Shown one piece after another: positions 1 through 8,340 of a stretch of DNA of 59,047 nt. The stretch comes from Victivallaceae bacterium (GTDB lineage: Bacteria; Verrucomicrobiota; Lentisphaeria; Victivallales; Victivallaceae), in assembly GCA_024405675.1 (NCBI GenBank), contig JAKSOH010000003.1, positions 1-59,047 of the forward strand, written 5' to 3'. Under the pieces are notes generated by a model. That model saw only the letters and a list, made by a program, of their open reading frames with translations. It was not told where the DNA came from and ran no database searches. Each line of letters opens with the position of its first letter. Positions within the stretch are counted from its first letter, which is position 1. The position numbers and the translations under genes were made by a program.

Positions 1-1103
1 ATGACTTCGAGCGTCCGGCCTTCCTGCGTCCGTCGGAAGTTTTCGGCGCATTCGTCCGCCACGGCGGTCAGCCGCGCGAACCGCTCCTTCGCGATTTCCG
101 GCGGAATCCTGCCGGGCAGTCCGGCCGCCCGCGTTCCCTCCCGCGGCGAGTAGATGAACCTGTGGACGTTCGCGAATCCGATTTTCCGCACGAATTCCAG
201 CGTCCTCTGGAAATCCTCCTCCGTCTCCCCGGGGAAACCGACTATGACATCGGTTCCGACGTGGATGCCGTCAACCTTTTCCATGGCTTTTTCCGCCAGT
301 TCGAAGAATTGGGCCGTGTCGTATCTTCTTCCCATCGCCTTCAGCACGCGGTCGCTTCCGCTCTGGAGCGAAAGATGCAGGAACCGGCACAACTTCGGGT
401 TCCCTGCCATCTCCTCCAGCACGTTGTCGATGTCGAATCCGGGTTCGGTCGAGCCGAGCCGGATCCTGAAGTCGCCGGGTATCCCGGCCACCGCCTTCAC
501 CAGGTCCGCCAGCCGCCTGCCGCCGTCGTCGTAGGCGCAGGAGTTGACTCCGGTCAGCACGATCTCGGGGAAACCGGATTCCGCCGCCCGGCGGCATTCG
601 TCGACCGTCTCGTCGAACGACCGCGATCTGGACCGCCCCCGGACGAACGGGACGATGCAGTAGCTGCAGAAGTTGTCGCAGCCCTCCTGTATCTTGACGA
701 ACGCCCTGGTGCGGAACGGAAAGGCGCCGCACACTCCTTCCGTGAACGTGCCGTGCCTCCCGTACGCCGGATCGGCCTGACCGAGACAGCTCCGCTTGAA
801 GGCGTTGCCCTTGACTTCGTTTGCCTTGCCGAACTGGTCCGGCGCGGCGTCGGCTCCGCATCCCGTCGCCACGATTCTCGCGTCCGGATGTTCCCTGCGC
901 ATCCTCGCCACGAGCCGCCGCGACTTCGCCACCGCCTCCGCGGTGACTGCGCAGGTGTTGACCACGATGACGTCCGGATGTCCGCCGTCAGGCAGGTTCT
1001 CATCCACCAGCTCGTCTCCGGCGGCCTCGAATCTCGCCGCCAGCAAGGCGCTGTCCGCCGAGTTCAGCCGGCAGCCCAGCGTCGAAATCAGAACTTTCCG
1101 CAT
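1..1103 (-). CDS. mtaB: tRNA (N6-threonylcarbamoyladenosine-C2)-methylthiotransferase, C-terminus off the window
   Basis: Radical-SAM methylthiotransferase that would add a methylthio group to t6A37 of ANN-decoding tRNAs in the cytoplasm. The N-terminal MTTase domain shows its three cluster cysteines at C11, C51 and C82. The radical-SAM triad is C142-x3-C146-x2-C149 (EGCDNFCSYC). Further on are the family stretches LHLSLQSGSD and VIVGFPGETEEDF. Fusion or truncation is not visible; about 367 codons lie inside the window and the TRAM end is missing. The length before the first cluster and the NTCAVT motif favour MtaB over MiaB/RimO. The ATG at 1103 overlaps the end of the upstream SGNH-like gene by 16 bases, so it is the last visible gene of the transhydrogenase operon. 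Confidence in the family is high, in the exact MtaB subgroup moderate. Confidence 0.88.
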   Translation of the reverse strand, partial: MRKVLISTLGCRLNSADSALLAARFEAAGDELVDENLPDGGHPDVIVVNTCAVTAEAVAKSRRLVARMRREHPDARIVATGCGADAAPDQFGKANEVKGNAFKRSCLGQADPAYGRHGTFTEGVCGAFPFRTRAFVKIQEGCDNFCSYCIVPFVRGRSRSRSFDETVDECRRAAESGFPEIVLTGVNSCAYDDGGRRLADLVKAVAGIPGDFRIRLGSTEPGFDIDNVLEEMAGNPKLCRFLHLSLQSGSDRVLKAMGRRYDTAQFFELAEKAMEKVDGIHVGTDVIVGFPGETEEDFQRTLEFVRKIGFANVHRFIYSPREGTRAAGLPGRIPPEIAKERFARLTAVADECAENFRRTQEGRTLEV

Positions 1104-2479
1104 CGCCTTGCCACGATGACGTATTCCTGCGGAACGGCCAGCTTCCACATCTCGGCATATATTTCGTTGCTTTTCTTCACGTATTTCGCGAAGTCCGGAG
1201 ACCATTCCCTGTATTCGTCGAACATCCGAAGATGCGCCTCGTAGCTTTCCTGCGAGGCCGTTCTGCGGAATCCTCCCAGCCAGGTTTTGATGACCTTTTC
1301 GGCCGCATCATCGTCCTCCGGTTTGGCCCCGAGCTGCTGCACTATCGAGTACACCTGGACGCAGCGGCGGATCTTCTGTGCCACCCGGTGCTGCTCTATC
1401 GCCAGCTCCAGGACCTGCATCGCCCTGCGGGCGTTCGGGGTGTCGAGCAACGCCAGATTGACTCCTGCCTCAAGCTGCCTGGACGTGAATTTGCCGAGCA
1501 GGGTGTTGCCGGCCAGGAGCTCGTATTCCCCTTCCTCGAGTCCGAGGATATGCAGTTTCTCGAGGTTGAGGCTGTCGGTCATGGGGACGATCTTGTCCAG
1601 CACCTTGTAGGAGTTGGTGACCGGGAACGGCAGCGATTCAGGACGATAGCTGAAGCTCACCCCGTCCTCGGTCTTTTGCATCCCTGCCACGCTGGCACCG
1701 GAACCAGTGACTTCGCCGCTCAGTGTGTCCACCGTGACATCGGCGATTTCCGGACTTTCTCCGCATTGCACGACAATTTCCCGCATCACCGCGAGCGAGC
1801 CCTTGACTCCTGGATGGATCCGGTCGTCCATGAAAAGCCCGAGATTCGGGTTGCCGGCCAGGAGTTTCGAAATCGGGCCGTGGATGTCGATGAACATCAG
1901 TTTCTCCTCCTTGGCCACTTTTTCCGCGACCTCGGCACAGCCGGCGAGCGCGATGGCGTTTCGTCCCTCCTGGCGGTTGTCGCCGGGGGCGTATTCGTCG
2001 AACGGCACCGGCGACATCAGCGCGACTTCCGCGCCGCGTTTCTTCGCCTCCGCCACGATCTTCCTTAGCGACTGCTCGTATTCGGCCAGGTCGCGTTCCA
2101 CCAAGCGCTTGCCGGCGTCCTTGAGCGGGAACAGCGATCCCTCGACTTCGTTTATGCCGAACGCGACGAGCACTCGGTGGCACGGAACGAGATCCAGTTC
2201 CTTGGTGATCCTGACGATGCTGGACGAAGCGCTGGAACCATTGACACCCATATTGACGATCGCCGAACGTTCGCCTGGGTGGCGGAGCACCACGAACGCC
2301 CTCAGGAACGGCAGGTGCATCCCGGCGTGCGTGCCATCGTCCCCGACTCCGCCGATGTATTCTCCGGCGCGTATCTCGAACTTCCCGATCTTGGCCGTGA
2401 CTTCGGCCGGCTCCGCCGGTTCGTCGCCGAGAAGCGACAATGCCGTCAGCGCGGCCGCGAACATCGCGAGTATTTTCAT
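1088..2479 (-). CDS. Secreted SGNH/GDSL-hydrolase-like protein lacking the nucleophile serine
   Basis: 463 residues. A hydrophobic signal peptide (about residues 1-18) is followed by an SGNH-like core. Block I, normally GDS, reads GDD at 46-48. Block II is MGVNG (77-81), block III is GIN-E (108-111), and block V is DDRIHP (218-223) with the usual Asp and His. The C-terminal ~230 residues include a predicted sandwich-like stretch and a helical end. The family normally hydrolyses ester bonds, for example acetyl groups on sugars. Without the block I serine, ester hydrolysis by the standard mechanism looks unlikely, so it may bind or act differently. The start at 2479 was chosen because its ATG overlaps the upstream TGA (ATGA) and gives a signal peptide; longer starts would read into the upstream gene. 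Confidence 0.75.
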   Translation of the reverse strand: MKILAMFAAALTALSLLGDEPAEPAEVTAKIGKFEIRAGEYIGGVGDDGTHAGMHLPFLRAFVVLRHPGERSAIVNMGVNGSSASSSIVRITKELDLVPCHRVLVAFGINEVEGSLFPLKDAGKRLVERDLAEYEQSLRKIVAEAKKRGAEVALMSPVPFDEYAPGDNRQEGRNAIALAGCAEVAEKVAKEEKLMFIDIHGPISKLLAGNPNLGLFMDDRIHPGVKGSLAVMREIVVQCGESPEIADVTVDTLSGEVTGSGASVAGMQKTEDGVSFSYRPESLPFPVTNSYKVLDKIVPMTDSLNLEKLHILGLEEGEYELLAGNTLLGKFTSRQLEAGVNLALLDTPNARRAMQVLELAIEQHRVAQKIRRCVQVYSIVQQLGAKPEDDDAAEKVIKTWLGGFRRTASQESYEAHLRMFDEYREWSPDFAKYVKKSNEIYAEMWKLAVPQEYVIVARRCGKF

Positions 2480-4509
2480 TTCCCTGACTCCTTCTTCCAT
2501 GCCAGTGCTCCGGTCGGGCAGGCCTCCACGCACGCCCCGCATTCGGAGCAGCTGTCGGGCAGCCGTTCCCCGAACGCCGTTCCTATGAACGTCGAGAAAC
2601 CGCGCTTCTTGAAGCCGAGCAAATTGCGGTTCACCACTTCCGAACATGTCTTCACACAGATTCCGCATTTAAGGCACTTGCCGCGGTCACGGATGATGAC
2701 CGGATGCCGGTCGTCGCATCCCGCCTCCGGCTTCTCCCCGGATATGGCGTCGGGGTCGCATCCGTAGAGCGAGGCGTGCTTGCGCAGCTTGCACTCGTGC
2801 TTGTCCGAGCAGCTGCAGCCGATGCAGCGCTTCCCTTCGGCGGCCAGCTGTCGCGCCGTCATGGTCCTGGTGGTTTCCGCGAACGAGCGTTTCCTGAGTT
2901 CGGCGGGAAGCGTGTCGAGCGTCTCGCGGTCGGCGTCGGACGTCTCCGTCCTGGCGAAGACGATGTCGTCCTTTGATAGATGCTGCCATTCGCCGCGCGA
3001 CACGCATATCGGTTTCACCGGATCGATGTCGACGCCCAGTATGTCGCGGGCTATCTCGTCGGCTGCCTCGTGCCCCGAGGCGATTCCCTCGACCACGGTG
3101 GCCGGGCCGCCGACGCAGTCGCCGGCGGCGTATACCCTTTCCATGACTTTTGCGCCGGATTCCACGGCGATTCCGCCGCGCCGGTCGACCGGGATGCCAG
3201 CGGGGGCCATGGTGCGCTGGCCGATGGCCGCGATCACCGTGTCCGCCTCCAGCTCGAAGTCGCTTTCGGCGATCTCCACCGGTTTGCGCCGTCCGGAGGC
3301 ATCCGGTTCGCCCAGCTGCATCCTGCGGCAGGCGAGCACCAGGTGTCCGTCGCGTTCGGACAGTCCGACGGGGGCGACCAGGAACGAGAACTCGACGCCT
3401 TCCTCGCGCGCTTCGGCCACCTCCTGCTTCTCGGCCGGCATCTCCGTCTCGGAACGGCGGTAGACGCAAGTTACAGATGGCGCGCCGAGACGTATCGCGG
3501 TTCTCGCGCAGTCCATGGCGGTGTTGCCGCCGCCGACGACTATCGTCCTGCCGGGATTCGGCGCCTTGCAGTCCGACTGCACGACGTTTCTCAAGAACTC
3601 GATCCCGACCGTCGCCAGATCCTCGCCGGGACAGCGCATTCCGGAGCCTCCCCAGCATCCCAGGGCCAGCACCGTAGCGTCGAAGTCCTTACCGAGTTTC
3701 CCGAAATCCAGGTTCTCGCCGAGTTTCATTCCGAACTCGAAGCGGATGCCCATGCGTCGGAAATGCGCGATTTCGCGGTCCAGCACTCCGCTTTTCGGAA
3801 GCCGGTATTCAGGTATCCCGTAGCGGAGCATGCCGCCGGCCTCGTCCATCGCGTCGAAGACGACCGGTTCGGCTCCGTGCAGCCTCAGGTAGTAGGCGGC
3901 GGAAAGTCCGGCCGGACCGGCGCCGACCACCGCGACGCGCTTTCCCGAAAGTGGTGGCAGCGTCTCCATGTAGCTGTCGTAGCACATGTCGGCGGCGAGC
4001 CGCTTGAATTCATTGATCGCCACCGGCTTGCCGTAGATGTTGCGGCGGCATTGCTTCTCGCAGAAGCGCGGGCAGACCCGGCCGACCGACATCGGCAGCG
4101 GGATGCGTCGCTTGATGATCTCGAGCGCACCGGCGAAATCACCGTCGCACCCCGCCTTGACGTATTCCTCCACGTCGGCGTGCGCCGGGCACGCCATGGT
4201 GCAGGGCGCCTCGCAGTCGCCGGTGTGCTCGCTGAGCAGCAGGTTGAGCGCGGTGCGGCGCATGTCGCGTACTTCCTCTCCCGACGCGTCGACATCCTGC
4301 CCCTGGGTCGGGCAGGACGAGCATGACGGAAGATATCGTCCGGTTCCGCGGTCGCGGACCACGCATACGAAACAGCTGGTGGTGCGGCTGACCTTCTCGT
4401 CGCGGCAGAGCGTCGGAATCTCGATTCCGTTTCTCTTCGCCACTTCCAGAATGGTCTCTCCTGGTTCGGCCGTGACGGTTCTGCCGTCGAGTTTGAATTC
4501 AATGCCCAT
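2476..4509 (-). CDS. 2Fe-2S / GltD-type FAD oxidoreductase / ferredoxin fusion subunit of a bifurcating NAD(P)H oxidoreductase
   Basis: 677 residues. Residues 1-75 form a NuoG-type [2Fe-2S] domain with C35, C46, C49 and C63. Next is the GltD-type N-terminal cluster region (C99, C103, C107 and VCPRFCEKQC). Two Rossmann folds follow: VAVVGAGPAG near 190 for FAD and VVGGGNTAMDC near 330 for NAD(P)H. The C-terminus carries two [4Fe-4S] ferredoxin motifs (CLKCGICVKTC and CSECGACVEAC). This layout matches the NfnB/GltD-like subunit of Sporomusa-type transhydrogenases, where it would reduce NADP+ in the cytoplasm. It lies 3 bases after the NuoF-like gene and overlaps the following SGNH gene by ATGA. 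A role as a glutamate synthase small subunit is less likely because the extra 2Fe-2S and ferredoxin domains are present and no gltB is nearby. Confidence 0.85.
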   Translation of the reverse strand: MGIEFKLDGRTVTAEPGETILEVAKRNGIEIPTLCRDEKVSRTTSCFVCVVRDRGTGRYLPSCSSCPTQGQDVDASGEEVRDMRRTALNLLLSEHTGDCEAPCTMACPAHADVEEYVKAGCDGDFAGALEIIKRRIPLPMSVGRVCPRFCEKQCRRNIYGKPVAINEFKRLAADMCYDSYMETLPPLSGKRVAVVGAGPAGLSAAYYLRLHGAEPVVFDAMDEAGGMLRYGIPEYRLPKSGVLDREIAHFRRMGIRFEFGMKLGENLDFGKLGKDFDATVLALGCWGGSGMRCPGEDLATVGIEFLRNVVQSDCKAPNPGRTIVVGGGNTAMDCARTAIRLGAPSVTCVYRRSETEMPAEKQEVAEAREEGVEFSFLVAPVGLSERDGHLVLACRRMQLGEPDASGRRKPVEIAESDFELEADTVIAAIGQRTMAPAGIPVDRRGGIAVESGAKVMERVYAAGDCVGGPATVVEGIASGHEAADEIARDILGVDIDPVKPICVSRGEWQHLSKDDIVFARTETSDADRETLDTLPAELRKRSFAETTRTMTARQLAAEGKRCIGCSCSDKHECKLRKHASLYGCDPDAISGEKPEAGCDDRHPVIIRDRGKCLKCGICVKTCSEVVNRNLLGFKKRGFSTFIGTAFGERLPDSCSECGACVEACPTGALAWKKESGK

Positions 4510-4512
4510 CGG

Positions 4513-6228
4513 CTAGTTCTCCTTTCTCGCGATGCGCCGGATCGCCTTCTTCGGACAGGCGTCCAGACAGCTGTTGCAGCGGGTGCAAGCTGCGGGATCG
4601 ATGACGAAGTCTGGTCCGATCGCCTGGACCGGGCAGTTGCGCCGGCAGAGTCCGCATTTGACGCAGACATCCGGATCAATCGACATGTCCACCATCGAGT
4701 TGCACTGCATCGCCCGGCAGAGATGCCGGTTTATATGCTCCTCGTATTCGTTTCGGAAGAACCGCAGCGTGGCCAGCACCGGATTCGGCGCCGTCTGGCC
4801 GAGGCCGCACAACGCGCCGGCCTTGATCTTCGGCGCGATGTCGGTGAGGAAGTCGATGTCCTCGGGACGTCCCCTGCCGTCGACGATGCGGCACAACGTC
4901 TCGTACATCCGGGTCGTGCCGACCCGGCAGAAGGTGCACTTGCCGCAGCTCTCCCGATGCGTGAAGTCCAGAAAATACCTGGCCGTCTCGACCATGCAGC
5001 GGTCGTTGCCGACGACGATCATGCCGCCGGATCCCATGATGGCGCCCAGCTGCTTGAGCGAATCGTAGTCGACCGGCGTGTCGAAGAGTTCGGCCGGAAT
5101 GCAACCGCCGGACGGGCCTCCCGTCTGCACCGCCTTCACGCATCCGCGTTCGGCGCCGCCGATCTCGAAGACAATTTCTCCGAGCGTGATGCCCATCGGC
5201 ACCTCGACGAGTCCGGGGTACTTGAGGTCGCCGGCCAGGGCGAACAGCTTCGTCCCCTTGCTACCTGCGGTTCCGGTCTCGGCGTATTTCGCCCCGCCTT
5301 CGCGCATGATGACCGGCACGTTGCCGAAGGTCTCCACGTTGTTTATCATCGTCGGGAAGCCGCGGTATCCGCTGTCGGTGGGGAAGGGCGGCCTGAACCG
5401 CGGGGTGCCGCGCTTTCCCTCAAGCGAGGCGATCAGCGCCGTCTCCTCGCCGCAGACGAACGCCCCGGCGCCCTCCTTGATGGCGATGGTCACCCGGCGT
5501 CCGTTCAGGACGTCGAGATGGTGTTCCGATATCTGGGAAATGGCGGTGCGCAAATGATCGATGGCCATCGGATATTCGGCCCGGCAGTAGATGACCAGGT
5601 CGGTGGCTCCGGTGGCATAGGCCGCCGTCAACATTCCCTCCAGGACCTGGTGCGGAACGCTTTCCATCAGCGAACGGTCCATGAACGCCCCTGGATCGCC
5701 CTCGTCGGCGTTGCAGACCAGTATTTTGCGATCGGTCTTCTTGGCGGCGAGAAAACTCCATTTCCTGCCAGTCGGGAAGCCGCCGCCGCCGCGGCCGCGC
5801 AATCCGGAGACGAGCACTTCGTTCACCACTTCCCCGGGGGTCATGGAGAGGGCGCGGCGCAGTCCGTCGTATCCTCCGTTCGCGACGTAGTCATCGAAGT
5901 CAATCGGGTTGACGCGGCCGGCCAGGGCCAGGACCTTGACCAGTTCGCGGCCGGCGCGTTCCGGGGGGATCGTGAACCTCCCGTTTTCGCCGAGCGAAAG
6001 TATGTTGTCCATGTCGGCCTTGTCGGGCTTCACGTTGCGGTAGATTACGGACGATCCGTCGTTCAGCACCGCCTCTACCATCGGCTCGGCGTAGCAGTGA
6101 CCGAGGCAGCCCACGGCCACCACCGGAATGCCGCCGGAACTCGCCTTGAGCATTTCCATCACCGGCTCCGCGCCGGAGGCGATGCCGCAGCTGGCCATGC
6201 CGACCCTGAGCTTGGCTATCTTGCTCAT
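4513..6228 (-). CDS. NuoF/HydB-like NADH-binding flavoprotein subunit with C-terminal ferredoxin domain
   Basis: 571 residues. The N-terminal thioredoxin-like [2Fe-2S] domain (1-95) keeps the GCLGHC pair but shows only one cysteine in its first half (MASCGIASGA). The NuoF core follows: glycine-rich GRGGGGFPTGRKW for NADH/FMN, NADEGDPGAF, CGEETALIASLEGKRG and the [4Fe-4S] site SCGKCTFC. The last ~60 residues hold two further ferredoxin motifs (CVKCGLCRRNCP, CTRCNSCLDACP). Such HydB/HndC/StnB-type subunits exchange electrons between NADH, FMN and iron-sulfur chains and can bifurcate. The start at 6228 is chosen from the ATGA overlap with the upstream NuoE-like gene; an in-frame extension exists but overlaps that gene entirely. 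No hydrogenase or formate dehydrogenase catalytic subunit lies beside it. Confidence 0.88.
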   Translation of the reverse strand: MSKIAKLRVGMASCGIASGAEPVMEMLKASSGGIPVVAVGCLGHCYAEPMVEAVLNDGSSVIYRNVKPDKADMDNILSLGENGRFTIPPERAGRELVKVLALAGRVNPIDFDDYVANGGYDGLRRALSMTPGEVVNEVLVSGLRGRGGGGFPTGRKWSFLAAKKTDRKILVCNADEGDPGAFMDRSLMESVPHQVLEGMLTAAYATGATDLVIYCRAEYPMAIDHLRTAISQISEHHLDVLNGRRVTIAIKEGAGAFVCGEETALIASLEGKRGTPRFRPPFPTDSGYRGFPTMINNVETFGNVPVIMREGGAKYAETGTAGSKGTKLFALAGDLKYPGLVEVPMGITLGEIVFEIGGAERGCVKAVQTGGPSGGCIPAELFDTPVDYDSLKQLGAIMGSGGMIVVGNDRCMVETARYFLDFTHRESCGKCTFCRVGTTRMYETLCRIVDGRGRPEDIDFLTDIAPKIKAGALCGLGQTAPNPVLATLRFFRNEYEEHINRHLCRAMQCNSMVDMSIDPDVCVKCGLCRRNCPVQAIGPDFVIDPAACTRCNSCLDACPKKAIRRIARKEN

Positions 6229-6689
6229 AGCGCGGCCTCCTTCCGGTATTTTGCCAATATCGAGGCCAGGGATTTCCTGGTGAGCCTTGCGTGGACGCGC
6301 CCGTTGATGCTGATTACGGGGGCCAGGCTGCAGCAGCCGAGACAGGCCACGGTCTCCAGCGAGAACATGCCGTCCTCCGTGGTCTCCCCGGAATCTATGC
6401 CGAGTTCCTGACGAAGCCATTCGCGCACGAGCGGGGAGCCCTTGATGTGGCAGGCGGTTCCGTCGCACATCGATATCCGGTATTTGCCCGGTTTGACTCG
6501 TTTGAACTGCGCGTAGAATCCAAGCACCCCCTCCACCTCGACCACCGGAGTGGAGAAATGCTCGGACACGGCCTTGACCGCGTCGTCGGAGACATACCCC
6601 TCGCGGGACTGGACCATCTGCAACCCCTTGATGAGATTGCCTGGATCCCCGTCGACAGCGGACAGATATTCGAACTTTCCGTCTTCCAT
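6225..6689 (-). CDS. NuoE-like [2Fe-2S] thioredoxin-fold subunit
   Basis: 154 residues, the normal size for NuoE/HndA proteins. An N-terminal helical region (LIKGLQMVQSREGYVS) is followed by the thioredoxin-like domain with the four cluster ligands, CDGTAC (C-x4-C) and CLGCC (C-x3-C). It would pass electrons between the NuoF-like subunit and the rest of the complex. It is the first gene of the operon NuoE-NuoF-GltD fusion-SGNH-mtaB, coupled to the next gene by an ATGA overlap. A purine-rich GAGGAACGGGA stretch just before the ATG serves as ribosome binding site. The gene is preceded by a strong promoter and an unusual repeat-flanked hairpin leader, described separately. Confidence 0.9.
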   Translation of the reverse strand: MEDGKFEYLSAVDGDPGNLIKGLQMVQSREGYVSDDAVKAVSEHFSTPVVEVEGVLGFYAQFKRVKPGKYRISMCDGTACHIKGSPLVREWLRQELGIDSGETTEDGMFSLETVACLGCCSLAPVISINGRVHARLTRKSLASILAKYRKEAAL

Positions 6690-6701
6690 TCCCGTTCCTC
6701 A

Positions 6702-6735
6702 ACTTGAAATCACCGCTTGCCGCGGTACTTGAAAT
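6702..6735 (-). promoter_or_regulatory. Direct repeats flanking a hairpin in the transhydrogenase operon leader
   Basis: ACTTGAAAT occurs at 6702-6710 and again at 6727-6735 (25-bp register). Between them lies the inverted repeat ACCGC-TTGCC-GCGGT at 6712-6726. The element is inside the predicted 5' untranslated region, ending about 12 bases before the first ATG. It could be a protein or RNA regulatory site. It does not match the Rex consensus. Confidence 0.4.
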
Positions 6736-6759
6736 TCCCCCTTGCTACTTAGTTTGGTT

Positions 6760-6788
6760 ACTATATCGCGCGCGAGATGGGTTTTCAA
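6760..6788 (-). promoter_or_regulatory. Predicted sigma-70-type promoter for the transhydrogenase operon
   Basis: On the minus strand TTGAAA (6788-6783), exactly 17 bp, then TATAGT (6765-6760). The predicted transcript start is near 6753, giving a leader of about 64 bases before the NuoE-like gene. Confidence 0.6.
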
Positions 6789-6821
6789 TTTCGCGAACGG
6801 GCCGTAGGCTTCGGGGATTCC

Positions 6822-8105
6822 CTATTCGATGTTCGAGTACGGCGAGCTCGCCGGCCACAGCCAGCCGCCATCGTAGGTGGTGTCGTATTGCGTGAGATGC
6901 GCTTTCGAATCCTCGGGCCACTTCCATTCCTTTGGATCGGTCCTGTCGTACGCGTTCAGGAAGAACGCCCTGGTTCCCAGGGGAAGTCGCGCCCTGACGC
7001 AGCCGTCGGCGACCTCGGCCGGCGCCGTCATCCACCGGCGTGCGCGCGAAGATTTGGCTTCCAGCGTGTAGCGGAGCTCCACCCGCCTTATGCCGTCTCC
7101 CGGATCGAGTATCTTCGCCTGGACCATGTCTCCGTTCCGGACGTTTCCACCGAGTTTCGGCGGCTTCGAGTCGCATCCTGTCATGCTGTCGGCAAAACGG
7201 AAGGTCATGTCGTACAGCCATCCGGTGTGCGCGTGGTCGATGTCGGTGGCGATGGTACGTCCCCTGGTCCCCGGGGCGCTGTCAGCGCTCTTCTGCCAGC
7301 ACGGCAGTTCGAACGCCATGTCGTTGGTCCCGATGATCCAGTGGCACGGAGTTTCCAGGTTTCCGAGGTAGTTCTTGGGTTCCCACGGTTCGTCCTCGAA
7401 CTTCAGAAAGCTCCCCGCGTCCTCGCCCCGGTCGAAGCAGCCGCATCCGTAGCAGAACACAGCGAAGGCGAAACGCTTGTCCAACGAGCACAGGATGCTT
7501 CCCATCACGCTGCCCCAGGATATGCCGAGTAGTCCGGTCTTCGTCTTGTCGACGTACGGGAGGCCGAGCAAATAGGTGTGGACGTGCGCCAGGAGCCCCA
7601 CGGCGTTTCTGACCCACAGCCGGCGCATCTCCGTGTCATTGTTCTCGCTCTGTTCGGTGACGAACGGCCTCGGTGCCATGCCTTGCCAGGAGCAGGGCAG
7701 GACCGGCCGTCCCGGACGGCGGACGGAGGTGTCCGGAAGCTGGCCGTAGTGGTCGACGGTTATCGCGACATAGCCCCTGCGGCTCCAGGCCTTCGCATAT
7801 TCGGCGAACGCCGTTCCGCCGCCGCCGTGGAAGAGTACCACCGCCGGCCAACCGCCAGCGGGAGGGGTTCCTTCCGGCCTGGCGAGATATCCGTAGGCGA
7901 ACGACTTGCGCCCGTCGGATGTCGGCAGCCCCTCGATGAGAAAGGATTCGGTCCCGTGGACGCGGTATCGCTCGAAGCCGGCGTCGCTTCTTACCTCCGG
8001 CGTCGCGAAAAGTTCCGCTTCCGTCCAGTCGTTCCAAGTCGCGCCGGCGGCCGCGATCGATATCCCCGCCGCCGCGATTATTCCGGTGTTCACGATGCCA
8101 TTCAT
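6822..8105 (-). CDS. Secreted alpha/beta-hydrolase (acetyl xylan esterase / dienelactone-hydrolase-like)
   Basis: 427 residues with an N-terminal export signal (about 1-22, ending AAAGA). The alpha/beta-hydrolase core (85-300) shows the oxyanion loop HGGGG at 93-97, the nucleophile elbow G194-I-S196-W-G198, a likely acid D262 (GTNDM) and a likely base at H291/H293 (DIDHAHTG). The C-terminal ~120 residues look like a beta-rich accessory domain (KILDPGDGIRRVELRYT). A sugar-ester hydrolase acting outside the cytoplasm is the best reading, because a second, unrelated esterase is transcribed divergently 235 bases away. Substrate cannot be read from sequence. The start was chosen for the signal peptide and the purine-rich GGAGAACAAGGC before the ATG. 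Confidence 0.8.
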   Translation of the reverse strand: MNGIVNTGIIAAAGISIAAAGATWNDWTEAELFATPEVRSDAGFERYRVHGTESFLIEGLPTSDGRKSFAYGYLARPEGTPPAGGWPAVVLFHGGGGTAFAEYAKAWSRRGYVAITVDHYGQLPDTSVRRPGRPVLPCSWQGMAPRPFVTEQSENNDTEMRRLWVRNAVGLLAHVHTYLLGLPYVDKTKTGLLGISWGSVMGSILCSLDKRFAFAVFCYGCGCFDRGEDAGSFLKFEDEPWEPKNYLGNLETPCHWIIGTNDMAFELPCWQKSADSAPGTRGRTIATDIDHAHTGWLYDMTFRFADSMTGCDSKPPKLGGNVRNGDMVQAKILDPGDGIRRVELRYTLEAKSSRARRWMTAPAEVADGCVRARLPLGTRAFFLNAYDRTDPKEWKWPEDSKAHLTQYDTTYDGGWLWPASSPYSNIE

Positions 8106-8137
8106 TGCCTTGTTCTCCGTGCGGTTGTGTTTTCTTC

Positions 8138-8166
8138 ACAATAGCCCATGTCGTCGCGCGACTCAA
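8138..8166 (-). promoter_or_regulatory. Predicted promoter for the secreted alpha/beta-hydrolase
   Basis: Minus strand TTGAGT (8166-8161), 17 bp, TATTGT (8143-8138), about 25 bases before the predicted transcript would reach the ribosome binding site. Confidence 0.5.
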
Positions 8167-8210
8167 CTGAATCGGTCGGTGTCCTCCATGCGAAACGACT
8201 GGGCCGGGTG

Positions 8211-8240
8211 TTGATTTTTCGGTTTGATATGGTCTATTAA
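8211..8240 (+). promoter_or_regulatory. Predicted promoter for the CE7-like esterase
   Basis: TTGATT at 8211-8216, 18 bp, TATTAA at 8235-8240, followed by a leader of about 95 bases. Back-to-back with the promoter of the other esterase. Confidence 0.4.
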
Positions 8241-8340
8241 ACAGTATGGTTGCGGCCGTGGCGGCCGGCGGCCTTGGAATTCGTTCGACGGATTGTTTCA
8301 TTCAATATTCTCATATGACGCAACAGGGAGGATTTTTACT

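Noticed and set aside
162-2767. Long plus-strand open frames opposite mtaB, the SGNH gene and the redox subunits
   Set aside because: They are by-products of high GC third positions on the opposite strand: Arg/Pro/Ser/Ala-rich, no ribosome binding sites, and no family motifs, while the minus-strand frames show clear domains.
4513-6689. Complex I (Nuo) or [FeFe]-hydrogenase operon
   Set aside because: No membrane Nuo subunits and no H-cluster subunit are present; the GltD-type fusion subunit points to a transhydrogenase instead.
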